A stretch of DNA of 64,000 nucleotides, taken from Halobacteriovoraceae bacterium. GTDB taxonomy: Bacteria > Bdellovibrionota > Bacteriovoracia > Bacteriovoracales > Bacteriovoracaceae. Shown one piece after another: positions 43,289 to 52,012 of this stretch (position 1 is its first letter; each line of letters starts with the position of its first letter). The stretch covers positions 97,348 to 161,347 of the forward strand of contig PAVS01000024.1 of assembly GCA_002713145.1 (NCBI GenBank). The letters are read 5' to 3'. Below the pieces are notes generated by a model that ran no database searches, had not been told where the DNA came from, and saw nothing but the letters and a program-made list of their open reading frames with translations. A program made the position numbers and the translations under genes.

Positions 43289-43921
43289 CTATTCTTCTGA
43301 TTCTGTTTCTGATTTACCTTTAGGTTCAATAATTTTATCAATCAATCCCATCTCTACAGCCTTTTTTGGATTGAGGTAATTATCTCTATCCATCGCCTTC
43401 TCATAATCTTCGTACTTCATATCAGCAGAAGTATGATCAACATATATCTGAGTGAGTTGTTGTTTTAAATCTTGTATTTCTGCGGCTTGAATTTGAATAT
43501 CACTGGCTTGACCTCGAGCTCCCCCAAGAGGTTGGTGAATCATAATTCTTGCATGAGGAAGTGAGTATCTATTTTCTTTATGTCCTGCTGATAAAAGCAG
43601 TGATCCCATAGAAGCTGCCAGACCAACACAATAAGTATAAACCGGACAAGAGATGTGTTGCATAATATCGTAGATCCCAAGACCAGCGTAAACACTTCCT
43701 CCCGGACTATTGATATAAAAGTGAATCGGAGCTTCAGCATCTGATTGTTCTAAGAATAACATTTGAGCAATCAGAAGATTCGCCACTGTATCGTTAACTT
43801 CCGTTCCTAAAAAAATAATTCTATCTAAAAGTAGTCTGGAATAGATATCGTATTGTCTCTCTCCACGTGCTGTTTGTTCGATAACGACAGGATTGGGGAT
43901 ATACATTTTCGGTTGAGTCAT
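43289..43921 (-). CDS. clpP: ATP-dependent Clp protease proteolytic subunit ClpP
   Basis: Serine peptidase forming the tetradecameric proteolytic chamber for ClpX (and ClpA). At 210 residues it is of normal length. Catalytic Ser104 ([13 protein letters not shown]), His129 ([10 protein letters not shown]) and an Asp in the MDRDNYL region are present. [15 protein letters not shown] is the conserved handle segment. AAGGAA lies before the ATG. Upstream of it, trigger factor, which often precedes clpP, is not found; instead divergent small genes start. Confidence 0.97.
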   Translation of the reverse strand: MTQPKMYIPNPVVIEQTARGERQYDIYSRLLLDRIIFLGTEVNDTVANLLIAQMLFLEQSDAEAPIHFYINSPGGSVYAGLGIYDIMQHISCPVYTYCVGLAASMGSLLLSAGHKENRYSLPHARIMIHQPLGGARGQASDIQIQAAEIQDLKQQLTQIYVDHTSADMKYEDYEKAMDRDNYLNPKKAVEMGLIDKIIEPKGKSETESEE

Positions 43922-44180
43922 TTGAAATTTCCTTTTAATTTTAAATATGTACTTGTATCTCTTCGGTTTAATACTCCTAAAGCTTAACGAAGAATTTTTG
44001 GCAATTATATCTAGAATTCCACCTCTTTTCTATCGGTATTTTAACAACTTAGACCAATTTTAGATTGAAATAAACAACAGTCATTGAACTTAAGAAACTC
44101 ATAAAAACCGATCTTTTTCGTCGGTGACTATTTTTCTCCAGCATTTTTTGCTGGTATCACTGTGCGTTTATAAATTTTTC
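43922..44180. promoter_or_regulatory. Divergent promoter region of clpP and the small-gene operon
   Basis: No gene in these 259 bases. For clpP, TATAAT occurs on the minus strand near 44003-44008 without a good -35. ACCGA-N9-TCGGT (about 44107-44125) is a short hairpin. For the plus strand, TATAAA at 44169-44174 lies six bases before the ATG at 44181, and the inverted repeat CCAGCA-TTTTT-TGCTGG (44138-44154) covers the -35 zone, so it may be an operator. Confidence 0.4.
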
Positions 44181-44378
44181 ATGGCTTTGATCAGTAAGAA
44201 ACTAAGTAAAGATTACAAAAGCCTCAAAAAGGGTCTAGGTGCTCTTGAAATATCACTTCCTAATCCCTATAAAAGTGCTCAAGCAAATACAAAATTCCAA
44301 AAACATTATGGCATCCTATTTGCTTTTAGAGAGAGTAAGGAGAAAAGGAATTTCTCTGGTTTTAATAATGGATTATAA
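44181..44378 (+). CDS. Small basic hypothetical protein
   Basis: A 65-residue basic protein starting MALISKKLSKDYKSLKKGLG, without signal peptide or membrane segment. No family recognised. ATG at 44181 has TATAAA six bases upstream and no ribosome site; an in-frame ATG 19 codons earlier would add a hydrophobic leader but lies upstream of the promoter. It is followed after 16 bases by another small gene with a good ribosome site, which supports a real operon. Function unknown. Confidence 0.5.
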   Translation: MALISKKLSKDYKSLKKGLGALEISLPNPYKSAQANTKFQKHYGILFAFRESKEKRNFSGFNNGL

Positions 44379-44394
44379 AAAAGGGAGAAAGTGA

Positions 44395-44694
44395 GTGTTA
44401 GATTCAAATGTTATTTCATTAAATGAGAGAAGAAAGTTAAAAGAGTTAAAAGAAACTGAGAAAGAGTTTAAGGGCTACCTTAAAAGCTTAAAGCAGGATC
44501 AGTTACAATTTGAAGCCAATTATATTATAGAAAAGATTAACGAAGAAAATCTTTCAGATGAGTTCCTTTTAAAAAGTGCTTTGTTAATGGATGAATTGGC
44601 CATGAGAATTAACGTAGAAAATATGGCAAATACAATAAACAAGTTTGCTCTTAACTTACGCTCAAAAGTAAGGTCAAATCAGTTATTAAACTAG
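44395..44694 (+). CDS. Small helical hypothetical protein
   Basis: A 99-residue, charged, mostly alpha-helical protein (NERRKLKELKETEKEFKGYL and later LLMDELAMRINVENMA). The start is GTG at 44395 with AGGGAG seven bases upstream. No membrane segment or known domain is seen. It is the middle gene of a three-gene set of small proteins facing clpP. A role as an adaptor or assembly factor would be a guess. Confidence 0.7.
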   Translation: MLDSNVISLNERRKLKELKETEKEFKGYLKSLKQDQLQFEANYIIEKINEENLSDEFLLKSALLMDELAMRINVENMANTINKFALNLRSKVRSNQLLN

Positions 44695-44698
44695 TTCA

Positions 44699-44878
44699 AT
44701 GGAAAATAGTTTAAAGCATGATTTTATTAACAACTGTCTTAGATTAGAAGTTCTTCATAACTTAATGTGTGAAAGTGTAAACCAAAACCATCAAATCAAA
44801 GAAGAGCTTCTCCTAGACTGTGAAAAATACTTAAACCTACAGCTTGAGTTTATCCATAAAATGAAGAGCAAAGATTAA
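44699..44878 (+). CDS. Very small hypothetical protein (59 aa)
   Basis: A 59-residue reading frame beginning MENSLKHDFINNCLRLEV and ending IHKMKSKD, four bases after the previous stop. It is a single amphipathic helical protein with three cysteines. There is no strong ribosome site, so translation would depend on coupling to the upstream gene. It fills the gap exactly to the convergent PilZ gene, with a 4-base overlap. Codon use is like that of its neighbours. Existence is plausible but unproven. Confidence 0.5.
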   Translation: MENSLKHDFINNCLRLEVLHNLMCESVNQNHQIKEELLLDCEKYLNLQLEFIHKMKSKD

Positions 44879-45450
44879 AGCCACTGAAGGCTTTTATAAT
44901 CATGCTCTACAATCTTACGCATATAAGAAATTTTTAAATGACCTGCATACCCTAAGATTGAGCTAACACGTCTAATTTTTGCTAAATTGTTTTTATCTGA
45001 ATTGATTGAATCTATCAGAACTTGTAAATAGATAAGGTTACTAGAAAAAACATCTACGTAGTCGGAGATTTTAGCTTGATCAACGGGATTAATATCTTGG
45101 ATCTCAACTCCAATCCTCGATTGGAACATACCATCCACCTTCGAATCAATTCCTATTTTTCTGACCATCTTAGCTTCAAACCGAATCGTTTCATGAGGTG
45201 TAAATTCATTTTCATAGTCTAAAATTTTATTCAGATTATAGTTTTTGAATAAAGGGTGATGAGGTAAGCAAATCATAAAAGAGAGGGATTTTGCATCAGG
45301 AAAATGACCAACATTATCGAGAAGCATGCCCCCTTCTGATATATTGAGTGAATTCGCCTTAAAAACATAATCATTTTCAGAAAATAAAACTTGTCCTCTA
45401 TAGGGAGCCCTAAGGTATTTTCTTTGGTATGTCCTACTCTGTCTATTCAT
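44875..45450 (-). CDS. PilZ-domain protein (cyclic di-GMP effector)
   Basis: A 191-residue cytosolic protein with an N-terminal PilZ domain. The two c-di-GMP binding motifs are present: RxxxR in YQRKYLRAPYR and the NISEGGM motif (D/NxSxxG). The domain runs to about residue 115 (SRIGVEIQDI). A helical tail of about 75 residues follows. The start shares one base with the stop of the PhoH-like gene (TAATG), so they are translationally coupled. c-di-GMP control of motility or predation is a known theme in Bdellovibrio relatives; the target of this protein is unknown. Confidence 0.87.
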   Translation of the reverse strand: MNRQSRTYQRKYLRAPYRGQVLFSENDYVFKANSLNISEGGMLLDNVGHFPDAKSLSFMICLPHHPLFKNYNLNKILDYENEFTPHETIRFEAKMVRKIGIDSKVDGMFQSRIGVEIQDINPVDQAKISDYVDVFSSNLIYLQVLIDSINSDKNNLAKIRRVSSILGYAGHLKISYMRKIVEHDYKSLQWL

Positions 45451-46772
45451 TAAAGTAATTCACTCGCGATTTCAGAAAGTGGTGATCTTTCACCTTGAAT
45501 GAGCTTAGTATGGGCCACAATATGTTCTTTCTTAAGTCTATCGATACAGTAGACCAAACCATTATTGATTGAATCTAAATAAGGATTATCAATTTGCTCA
45601 CTATCTCCTGTGAGCACTATTTTTGTTCCTTCACCGGCACGAGTAATAATCGTTTTGATTTCATGTGGAGTTAAATTCTGTGCTTCGTCCACAATCATAT
45701 ATTGACCAGGAAGAGAACGCCCCCTGATATAAGTCAGTGGTTCGACATGAAGAAGCCCTTGGTTGATAAGTTCATCCCAGGTGGTGGTTTGGTTACTTGC
45801 CCTTTGGTTACCGAATAAAAAATCAATATTATCAAAAATGGGCTGCATCCATGGGCCGAGCTTTTCGTTCACATCTCCTGGTAAAAAACCAAGGTCACGC
45901 CCCATAGGGACAATAGGTCTTGAAACGAGAACTCTAGAATACTGTTGTTGTCCAATAGCTGCTTCTAATCCAGCGGCTATGGCCAAAAGGGTTTTTCCGG
46001 TCCCCGCTTTTCCCACCAATGATACTAAACTCACTTCATGATTAAGGAGAGCATCGAGAGCAAATTGTTGCTCAACATTTTTAGGGTGAACTCCCCACAC
46101 TCCTTCACGATTTTTGATGAGGGGAACTATTCCACCTTTGTGAGCATGATAGCGACCAAGTTGTCTTTTTTGAGGATTGCCAGTTTCATGAACAACTAAG
46201 TATTCATTGGCATAAAACATCTTACGCTCATTTTCTTCCAGCCCCAGATATCTGTTTTGCTCGAACTCATGAAGCCTCTCACTACTCACTTCAAACATTC
46301 GTTGTCCTGAGTAGAGTTCTTCAATTGAAATTTCTGCAGTCTCGTAATCTTCGGCTTTGAGTCCTAAGGCATCAGCTTTTAGTCGTAAATTAATATCTTT
46401 AGTAATAAGAACAGTATTCTCACCATTTTCTTGTAAAGAGAGAGCATTCGCTAAAATAAGATTATCATTTATGGATAAATCTATTCCCGCATGTTTCGTA
46501 ATAGGTTCTCTGAGAATACTTATTTGAAGAAGACCTTCGTTGGGAAGGGAGACACCTTTGATGAGAGAGCCATGCTCTCTGAGCTCATCTACCATCCGAG
46601 CAAAGTATCTAGCGTTTCGACCATTTTCATTTTGATCTTTTTTGAAACGGTCTAACTCTTCTACGACTATTAAGGGAATAAACACTTTATTATTTCCAAA
46701 TTTATTGATGGCCGTTGGATCAAAAAGTAAGACATTAGTATCAAGTACGAAAGTTTTGGTCGATTTGCTCAA
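45450..46772 (-). CDS. PIN-domain plus PhoH-domain ATPase (PhoH2-like)
   Basis: A 440-residue fusion of a PIN ribonuclease domain (about 1-130; acidic residues in VLDTNVLLFD, EELDRFK, SINDNLILAN and ITKDINLRLKAD) with a PhoH P-loop ATPase (Walker A GKAGTGKTLLAIAAG near 256, Walker B MIVDEAQNLTPHE, and TGDSEQID). Such PhoH2 proteins act as RNA helicase/ribonucleases. Here the domain is chromosomal and not paired with an antitoxin-like partner but with a PilZ gene. The start is TTG at 46772 with AGGGGGAT immediately upstream. A full set of catalytic acids appears to be present. Confidence 0.92.
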   Translation of the reverse strand: MSKSTKTFVLDTNVLLFDPTAINKFGNNKVFIPLIVVEELDRFKKDQNENGRNARYFARMVDELREHGSLIKGVSLPNEGLLQISILREPITKHAGIDLSINDNLILANALSLQENGENTVLITKDINLRLKADALGLKAEDYETAEISIEELYSGQRMFEVSSERLHEFEQNRYLGLEENERKMFYANEYLVVHETGNPQKRQLGRYHAHKGGIVPLIKNREGVWGVHPKNVEQQFALDALLNHEVSLVSLVGKAGTGKTLLAIAAGLEAAIGQQQYSRVLVSRPIVPMGRDLGFLPGDVNEKLGPWMQPIFDNIDFLFGNQRASNQTTTWDELINQGLLHVEPLTYIRGRSLPGQYMIVDEAQNLTPHEIKTIITRAGEGTKIVLTGDSEQIDNPYLDSINNGLVYCIDRLKKEHIVAHTKLIQGERSPLSEIASELL

Positions 46773-46855
46773 TTATCCCCCTAGAATGCTGTGATTAAGA
46801 TAATTTTAAGCTAGAAAAAAAAGGATGGCTAGAACTCAATTAACCGACAAAACCA

Positions 46856-47971
46856 CTAGGGCATAAAGTTAAATTCGAACAAGCTAAGATAAACGAGAAA
46901 TCGATCGGAATCTTCCTGACCTAAGCTTTCACCAGTTTCTACTCCATAAAAACCTGCATAAGCCTTGACTAAGCCCATATTCAACTTAAGACCATAGCTA
47001 TAATTATCCAGCGCGTTCATTCCTGCGAGAACGCTTAAGGCCGGAGTGAGATTAACTTCCCCACCAAGATGAACTCTTCGCATAAATTCAACATTTTCAC
47101 TTAATCTTTTAATATCAACTGAAAGTGTATAACCGATGGCCTCCCCAAGTTTTTGCGCATAAGAAGTACCAAAATTTACTTGCATTGGTTGTGATTGAAC
47201 CTCGTAATCATTTTCGTTATCTTCGGTTTGTAAATTTGTCACCACATCTAGAAAAGCAAGACCTGCTGAAAAAGTAGTGCCACCATTAGATTTAATATAA
47301 TCCACTCCTAAATCAAAGCCCCAACCTTGCCCTCTGACTTTTCCCAACTCATTTAAAATTTGTGTGGGGTCTTCGGCACCAACAGCATCCATAAGTGTCG
47401 TGCCTAAAAGATAATAAGCTCCATTAATTGATTCGCGATCGATATACTTTACACTGACTCCCAAAGAGAGCTGAGTCCCTCCCCCAAGTTGAGTGTAACT
47501 GCCTTGAATAGGTGCTCCAAAGCCTGCAATAAATCCGCGGTCATTTCTAAAATCAACATCAAGAGTGGGTGAGACTTTATTTTGTAAATTTAAATTTGAT
47601 TGTGAATTCATCAAAGCGACCAAACCAAAATTTCCCATTTTAAACCCTGGAGCAAAGTTAGCTCCTACATGGATGGGAAAACCCAGCATAGCATCGGCAA
47701 TATCACCAGGGTCATCTCCTAGATCTTCAAATCGAGATTGATCACTCAAAACATTTGTCCCTGTAACAGTGGGATTAAAAGGATGAAAAGTGAACCCCGA
47801 ATGCCTACCTAGCAAAGCGGGATTATAAAAAAGGCTATATTCATCATCGGCCAGAGCCGTAAAGGCATCACCGATTAACAGCCCTCTAGGACTTTTACCT
47901 AAAGCTCTTTCCTCGCCAGCAATGACGACAGAAAGGTTTATGAATATGAGAGTGAGCCATAAAATTTTCAT
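46856..47971 (-). CDS. Outer-membrane beta-barrel of the UPF0164/PorV/FadL-like type
   Basis: A 371-residue exported protein with a signal peptide (about 1-18, ending VIAG). After it comes the family hallmark GDAFTALADDEYSLFYNPALLG, found in PorV-, TraF- and UPF0164-like barrels, followed by many amphipathic strands and an aromatic C-terminal end (LSLFEFNFMP). Probably a 14-strand FadL-like barrel, acting either as a hydrophobic-compound channel or as a secretion-associated shuttle as in PorV. It overlaps the lipoprotein upstream by four bases, so the two may work together in the outer membrane. Confidence 0.78.
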   Translation of the reverse strand: MKILWLTLIFINLSVVIAGEERALGKSPRGLLIGDAFTALADDEYSLFYNPALLGRHSGFTFHPFNPTVTGTNVLSDQSRFEDLGDDPGDIADAMLGFPIHVGANFAPGFKMGNFGLVALMNSQSNLNLQNKVSPTLDVDFRNDRGFIAGFGAPIQGSYTQLGGGTQLSLGVSVKYIDRESINGAYYLLGTTLMDAVGAEDPTQILNELGKVRGQGWGFDLGVDYIKSNGGTTFSAGLAFLDVVTNLQTEDNENDYEVQSQPMQVNFGTSYAQKLGEAIGYTLSVDIKRLSENVEFMRRVHLGGEVNLTPALSVLAGMNALDNYSYGLKLNMGLVKAYAGFYGVETGESLGQEDSDRFLVYLSLFEFNFMP

Positions 47972-48954
47972 TGATGATTAGTCTCAAACATAATGACAAA
48001 ATATCTTTCCACATCAGCTTGATCTTCTGCCTCGCATGCGGATTGAGAAGTGATTGCTTTAAATTTTAAAACATTTCCACTACTCCAAGACTGAGTGGTT
48101 TCAAAAGAAGTCGCCGTATCAAAAAGAGTATTAATCGAATCTTCAACATCAGAAAGATCCCCCAAACTGTCATTGGAACTCAACTCAGAGTTAGCAAGAA
48201 TGTCTAAGAGATTATGGAATAAAACGATTCCTTCACAAAGTCTTCTTTTTGCATCAGCGTCATCTGCACTATCAGCTGCAATATCAGCATGACCCTGAGA
48301 AGATCCGGTACAGCTTCCAGTCACACCATTATCTAAGTAGTCATTGACATCGGCATCGAATTCGTATTGGCCATAACATGTGCCACCACCTGTTATCGAA
48401 CCCTGACCTTTCACTCCATCGCTATCTGCATTGCCATAAAAGGCGAGAAACTTCCCAAATGCCACGGTGATCATGACAAAGGCTTGCATGCTTAAATCAT
48501 TACCGTATCGTGAGCCATACTTTGAAATTCGCTGGGAAGTACTAGGTTGAGTTCCTCCATCAGCTTCTAAGATATAATCAATCGCTTCTTTAAGTTTTGA
48601 ATAAGTTGCAGCGTCTGCAACTGTTTCGTTGGAAGAAGCAAAAGCCGCCATTGAGCCAAAAAGCGTTGTGGGGTCGCTGTCTAAATCTTCAAAATTGGGA
48701 AGTGCAGAAGTGATATCAGAATAACCTGCATCGCAAGCGATCGCTGATGCATAGACAGAAACAAATTCGGGGTCATCTTTTTCTTCATCAACTTCATCCA
48801 AGACATCTTGAGCAGCACTACAATCCATTGTAGTTAAGAGGTGACGTGCTTCACGAATAGCGGAGGAGCGAGCTTCGTCATCAGTTTTTGCACAACTGAT
48901 CAAAGTCACGAGTATAACTAACAAGAAAGAATGTTGGACTTTTAGCTTGGCCAT
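47968..48954 (-). CDS. Lipoprotein paired with the outer-membrane barrel
   Basis: A 328-residue lipoprotein (lipobox LISC, Cys21). After it, residues 25-75 form a helical, TPR-like stretch with ARHLLTTMDCSAAQDVLDEV. Further on are three cysteine pairs (AIACDAGY, GTCYGQY, TGSCTGSS, RLCEG, SACEAED) and Asp-rich loops such as DSDGVKGQG. No family is recognised. The four-base overlap with the barrel gene (ATGA) implies co-translation and suggests a two-component outer-membrane assembly. GAGGAG precedes the ATG. Confidence 0.75.
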   Translation of the reverse strand: MAKLKVQHSFLLVILVTLISCAKTDDEARSSAIREARHLLTTMDCSAAQDVLDEVDEEKDDPEFVSVYASAIACDAGYSDITSALPNFEDLDSDPTTLFGSMAAFASSNETVADAATYSKLKEAIDYILEADGGTQPSTSQRISKYGSRYGNDLSMQAFVMITVAFGKFLAFYGNADSDGVKGQGSITGGGTCYGQYEFDADVNDYLDNGVTGSCTGSSQGHADIAADSADDADAKRRLCEGIVLFHNLLDILANSELSSNDSLGDLSDVEDSINTLFDTATSFETTQSWSSGNVLKFKAITSQSACEAEDQADVERYFVIMFETNHQ

Positions 48955-49027
48955 TAGGAACTCCTCTCTCTATTGTAGGAAAAAAAAGCTTTGGGCTAAA
49001 GGGAGTAAATATGGCCAATTGAGGAGC

Positions 49028-50251
49028 TTATTTTTGAGAAATATACTCCATTAACTTAGAAATCGCTTCCTCAAAGGGAATTTGTTCCAAAGTTAAACTC
49101 ATACGAGCTGAATTTGGGTAGCCAAAGCTTGAACCTGGAACCAACGCCACACCTGTTTTATCAAGTATATCATCAACGATCTCTTGGGAGTGATCACTTC
49201 CCTTTTCATCTTTAAATCTTTCATAAAAAGGCATGCGTGAGAAATCGAGCAGATAGTAAAAAGCAGATGTTGTTTGATAATAACAATGAGGAAGATTTTT
49301 TTCTCTAAAGCTTTCTCTTAAAAACTGAGTTGAGTTTCTGAGTTGCTCTTTAATGGTATTAAAATAATTTTCACACTCATTGAAGTCGAATTCTATGAGG
49401 GCCCTTTGAATAAGGCTATTAGGTCCAGAAGTGGTCTGACTTTGAATTTTTCCTATAGCAGTGATGAGCGATTTATGTCCAATAGTATAACCTATACGTA
49501 GTCCAGTGGACGCAAGGGATTTAGATATAGAATTGACAACAATTGTCTGTGAGAGCACTTCAGGATCTTTTTGATAAAAATAGGTCGGAGCAGGATCATA
49601 ATAATAGAGCTCACTATAAGCTTCATCACTAATAGCAATGAGATCTTCATGCTTTTTTAAAAATTTAGCAAAATCTTTCATCCATTGATCATCGTAATGA
49701 ATTCCTGCTGGATTATTTGGACTATTGATTATGATCGCTTTCGTTCTGGGACTAATGGCCTTTTCGATTTCATCAATACTGGGAGTGTAGGCATCAAAAG
49801 CATGTGATTTGACAACAACAGGAACTCCTCCCCAAAATTTCACCATTTCAGGATAGGAAACCCAAAAAGGAGTCAGGATGATCACTTCATCTCCGCTATT
49901 AATGAGTGCTCCAAATATATTATACAGAGAATGTTTGGAACCATTACTTACAACACAATCGTACTCAAACTTATCTGTTATTGTTTCTGTTATGTTGCGA
50001 TGGAGCCTAAAGCGGTCCATAAATTTAGCACGCAAACTCTCCATCCCAGAGACAGGGCTGTATTGATAACTCTTTAAAAAATTTAACTGCTTAGAAATTT
50101 CAGTTATAAAATTAGCGGGGGGTTTTACTTTGAGTTGTCCACTCGTCAAGTTATAAACGTGACGACCCGATTGAGTCATCTGTTCCACTTTTTCACTCAC
50201 CTTGAGCGTAATACTGGTTTGAGTTTCCTTAACTCTAGAACTTAAAATCAT
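49028..50251 (-). CDS. PLP-dependent aminotransferase class I (aspartate aminotransferase-like)
   Basis: A 407-residue cytosolic enzyme of fold type I. Seen: SGQLKVKPPANF near the N-terminus, SNGSKHSLYNIFGA for phosphate binding, INSPNNPAGIHY (with the conserved Asn), SDEAYSELYY (Asp and Tyr contacts) and the Schiff-base lysine in SISKSLASTGLRIGY. The Arg that binds the substrate carboxylate is in ARMSLTL near the C-terminus. This fits class I aspartate/aromatic aminotransferases; the exact amino acid preference cannot be fixed. It is coupled to coaD (four-base overlap). Confidence 0.9.
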   Translation of the reverse strand: MILSSRVKETQTSITLKVSEKVEQMTQSGRHVYNLTSGQLKVKPPANFITEISKQLNFLKSYQYSPVSGMESLRAKFMDRFRLHRNITETITDKFEYDCVVSNGSKHSLYNIFGALINSGDEVIILTPFWVSYPEMVKFWGGVPVVVKSHAFDAYTPSIDEIEKAISPRTKAIIINSPNNPAGIHYDDQWMKDFAKFLKKHEDLIAISDEAYSELYYYDPAPTYFYQKDPEVLSQTIVVNSISKSLASTGLRIGYTIGHKSLITAIGKIQSQTTSGPNSLIQRALIEFDFNECENYFNTIKEQLRNSTQFLRESFREKNLPHCYYQTTSAFYYLLDFSRMPFYERFKDEKGSDHSQEIVDDILDKTGVALVPGSSFGYPNSARMSLTLEQIPFEEAISKLMEYISQK

Positions 50252-50739
50252 TTCCCCTCTTTTTTATGCTCTAAATATTCTGAAATTGCTTTGGGCACAA
50301 AACGTGAAATATCTCCCCCGTGTTTATGAACATCCTTAACCAAACTAGAAGATATATAATAAAGGTTTTCACCAGTGATAAAGAAAACAGTTTCTATTTT
50401 TTCATTGAGCTTTTGATTCATAGATGCCATTTGAAACTCAAAATCAAAGTCTCCTGTAGGCCTTAAACCACGAACGATAGAAGTAATACCATGGTCTCGA
50501 GCATAATCTACAATAAGTCCATCCCAAGCCGCTATTTTCACTCTCGGCTCATCAGCAAAGATTTTTTTTAACAAGTTTTTCCTATCACTCATTTTAATTA
50601 AAGGAGCCTTATTGGGGGAAACAGCCACCACAATGGTTAACTCATCAAATATTTTAAGTGCTCGTTTCACTATATCTAAATGTCCAATAGTAAACGGATC
50701 AAAAGAACCTGCATAAAGTGCATTTTTATTACCCATCAT
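50248..50739 (-). CDS. coaD: Phosphopantetheine adenylyltransferase
   Basis: Adenylates 4'-phosphopantetheine to dephospho-CoA in coenzyme A synthesis. The 163-residue length is normal. Nucleotidyltransferase motif GSFDPFTIGHLDIVKRA (with the TxGH pair), the IVRGLRPTGDFDFEFQMASMN signature and the ISSSLVKDVHKHGGD signature are all intact. AAGGAAGA precedes the ATG. It lies between rsmD and an aminotransferase; rsmD-coaD is a widely conserved pair. Confidence 0.97.
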   Translation of the reverse strand: MMGNKNALYAGSFDPFTIGHLDIVKRALKIFDELTIVVAVSPNKAPLIKMSDRKNLLKKIFADEPRVKIAAWDGLIVDYARDHGITSIVRGLRPTGDFDFEFQMASMNQKLNEKIETVFFITGENLYYISSSLVKDVHKHGGDISRFVPKAISEYLEHKKEGK

Positions 50740-50767
50740 TCTTCCTTGTTAAAACAATTATAACATT

Positions 50768-51340
50768 TTATCCAATATCATAAATGACAAAATAACTTGT
50801 TCCTTTCTCAAAGACTTTAGTATGACCGGGGAATTTTTCCAGAAACTGAGTTAACTTCATCGTCTTTTGAGAGCAGCCTTCCATTATAAGTTTCATTTTT
50901 AAACCAGAGTTAAACACTTCTGTATAGATTGTTTGATACAAATCTAGGGCATAATAAGGGGGATCAAAGAAAAGAACGTTATGAGGATGGTCAAAATCAG
51001 ACAATGACTTGATCCATTTACTTGCATCCACTTTTATTATTTGCGATCTTGATTTCTTTGAGATTTCATATTTTTCAAGAGCTTTTAAGTTCTTTTTAAC
51101 TGCTTCCAAAGCAAGATTATGGCTATCAATAAAAATAGCCTTTGAAGCATTTCGAGATAAAGCTTCTATACCGATAGAGCCACTTCCACAGCATAAATCG
51201 ATAAATTGATGCTCAGAGAAATCTTGAATTGAATCGAAAAGTTTTCGTTTGAGGGTGACCGAAGTTGGTCTCGTAGTAAAAGACTTTGGAGTAGCTATGG
51301 GCATACCTTTAGCCACTCCTCCAAGTACTCTTATGGACAT
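50768..51340 (-). CDS. rsmD: 16S rRNA (guanine966-N2)-methyltransferase RsmD
   Basis: Methylates G966 of 16S rRNA using SAM. A 190-residue enzyme with the N-terminal IRVLGGVAKGMPI and TRPTSVTLKRKLFDSI segments, SAM motif FIDLCCGSGSIGIEALSR, acidic strand end IFIDS and the catalytic VLFFDPPYY (DPPY). The C-terminal VFEKGTSYFVIY matches the usual end. It starts eight bases after the stop of a small acidic-protein gene and has no strong ribosome site, so coupling is likely. Confidence 0.95.
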   Translation of the reverse strand: MSIRVLGGVAKGMPIATPKSFTTRPTSVTLKRKLFDSIQDFSEHQFIDLCCGSGSIGIEALSRNASKAIFIDSHNLALEAVKKNLKALEKYEISKKSRSQIIKVDASKWIKSLSDFDHPHNVLFFDPPYYALDLYQTIYTEVFNSGLKMKLIMEGCSQKTMKLTQFLEKFPGHTKVFEKGTSYFVIYDIG

Positions 51341-51348
51341 TGATTATA

Positions 51349-51804
51349 TTATGCTGACTTTTTTTGATCTAGAGGAAGACTGAATTTCATTCCTTGCTCT
51401 AGCTCAATATCAAACTGATGATCGTCGATGGTTAACATAACGACTTGTCCACCTACATTAAACTTTAAGTTTAATTGCATATCTCCTTGAACAGAGAATT
51501 CCATAGAACTCTTTTCTTTTGAGTGAGCACCTACTTTATGATCACTAGATTTATGTTTGAGATGGTGAATATTTTCATCGTCATGAGAGCTGGTCTGTAC
51601 CTTTTCCAGGTCTTCACCCTTCATGGCTACAACTTCACTCGCAACGTGTGTGTCCTGCTCATGCTCTTCACTGTGACTCTCTGAGTCATCTTCTTTTTCA
51701 GCGACAGCTTGTTGCTCTGGAGCATCATCTCCAAATTCTTTTTCTAAGCTTTCGATCTCATTCATGATATCAGCGAGCTCATCATCATTAAATCCTTGGT
51801 CCAT
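51349..51804 (-). CDS. Acidic hypothetical protein
   Basis: A 151-residue, strongly acidic protein. The N-terminal helix (DDELADIMNEIESLEKEFGDD) and a long Glu/His/Ser-rich linker (about 30-100) are followed by a C-terminal beta region (MEFSVQGDMQLNLKFNVGGQ and later VVMLTIDDHQFDIELEQG). There is no signal peptide or membrane segment. No family recognised. GAGGAG precedes the ATG. It leads the rsmD-coaD-aminotransferase operon. Confidence 0.75.
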   Translation of the reverse strand: MDQGFNDDELADIMNEIESLEKEFGDDAPEQQAVAEKEDDSESHSEEHEQDTHVASEVVAMKGEDLEKVQTSSHDDENIHHLKHKSSDHKVGAHSKEKSSMEFSVQGDMQLNLKFNVGGQVVMLTIDDHQFDIELEQGMKFSLPLDQKKSA

Positions 51805-52012
51805 AAGAATCTCCTCGTAAATAAAGCTTATTCAGTGCTTTAGTGCTCTTATTAAAAGCTTTTTCGGTGAAATTGAAACAAAGCATAAATATAAATAATG
51901 AATAGGAAAAATTTTCTTTTTAGATGACAAAACTTGAGTAAATTTATAAAAAATATGACCACACAAAACCAGATAAACAACTAATATTATTTAGTTAAGA
52001 GAGAGAGCATTT

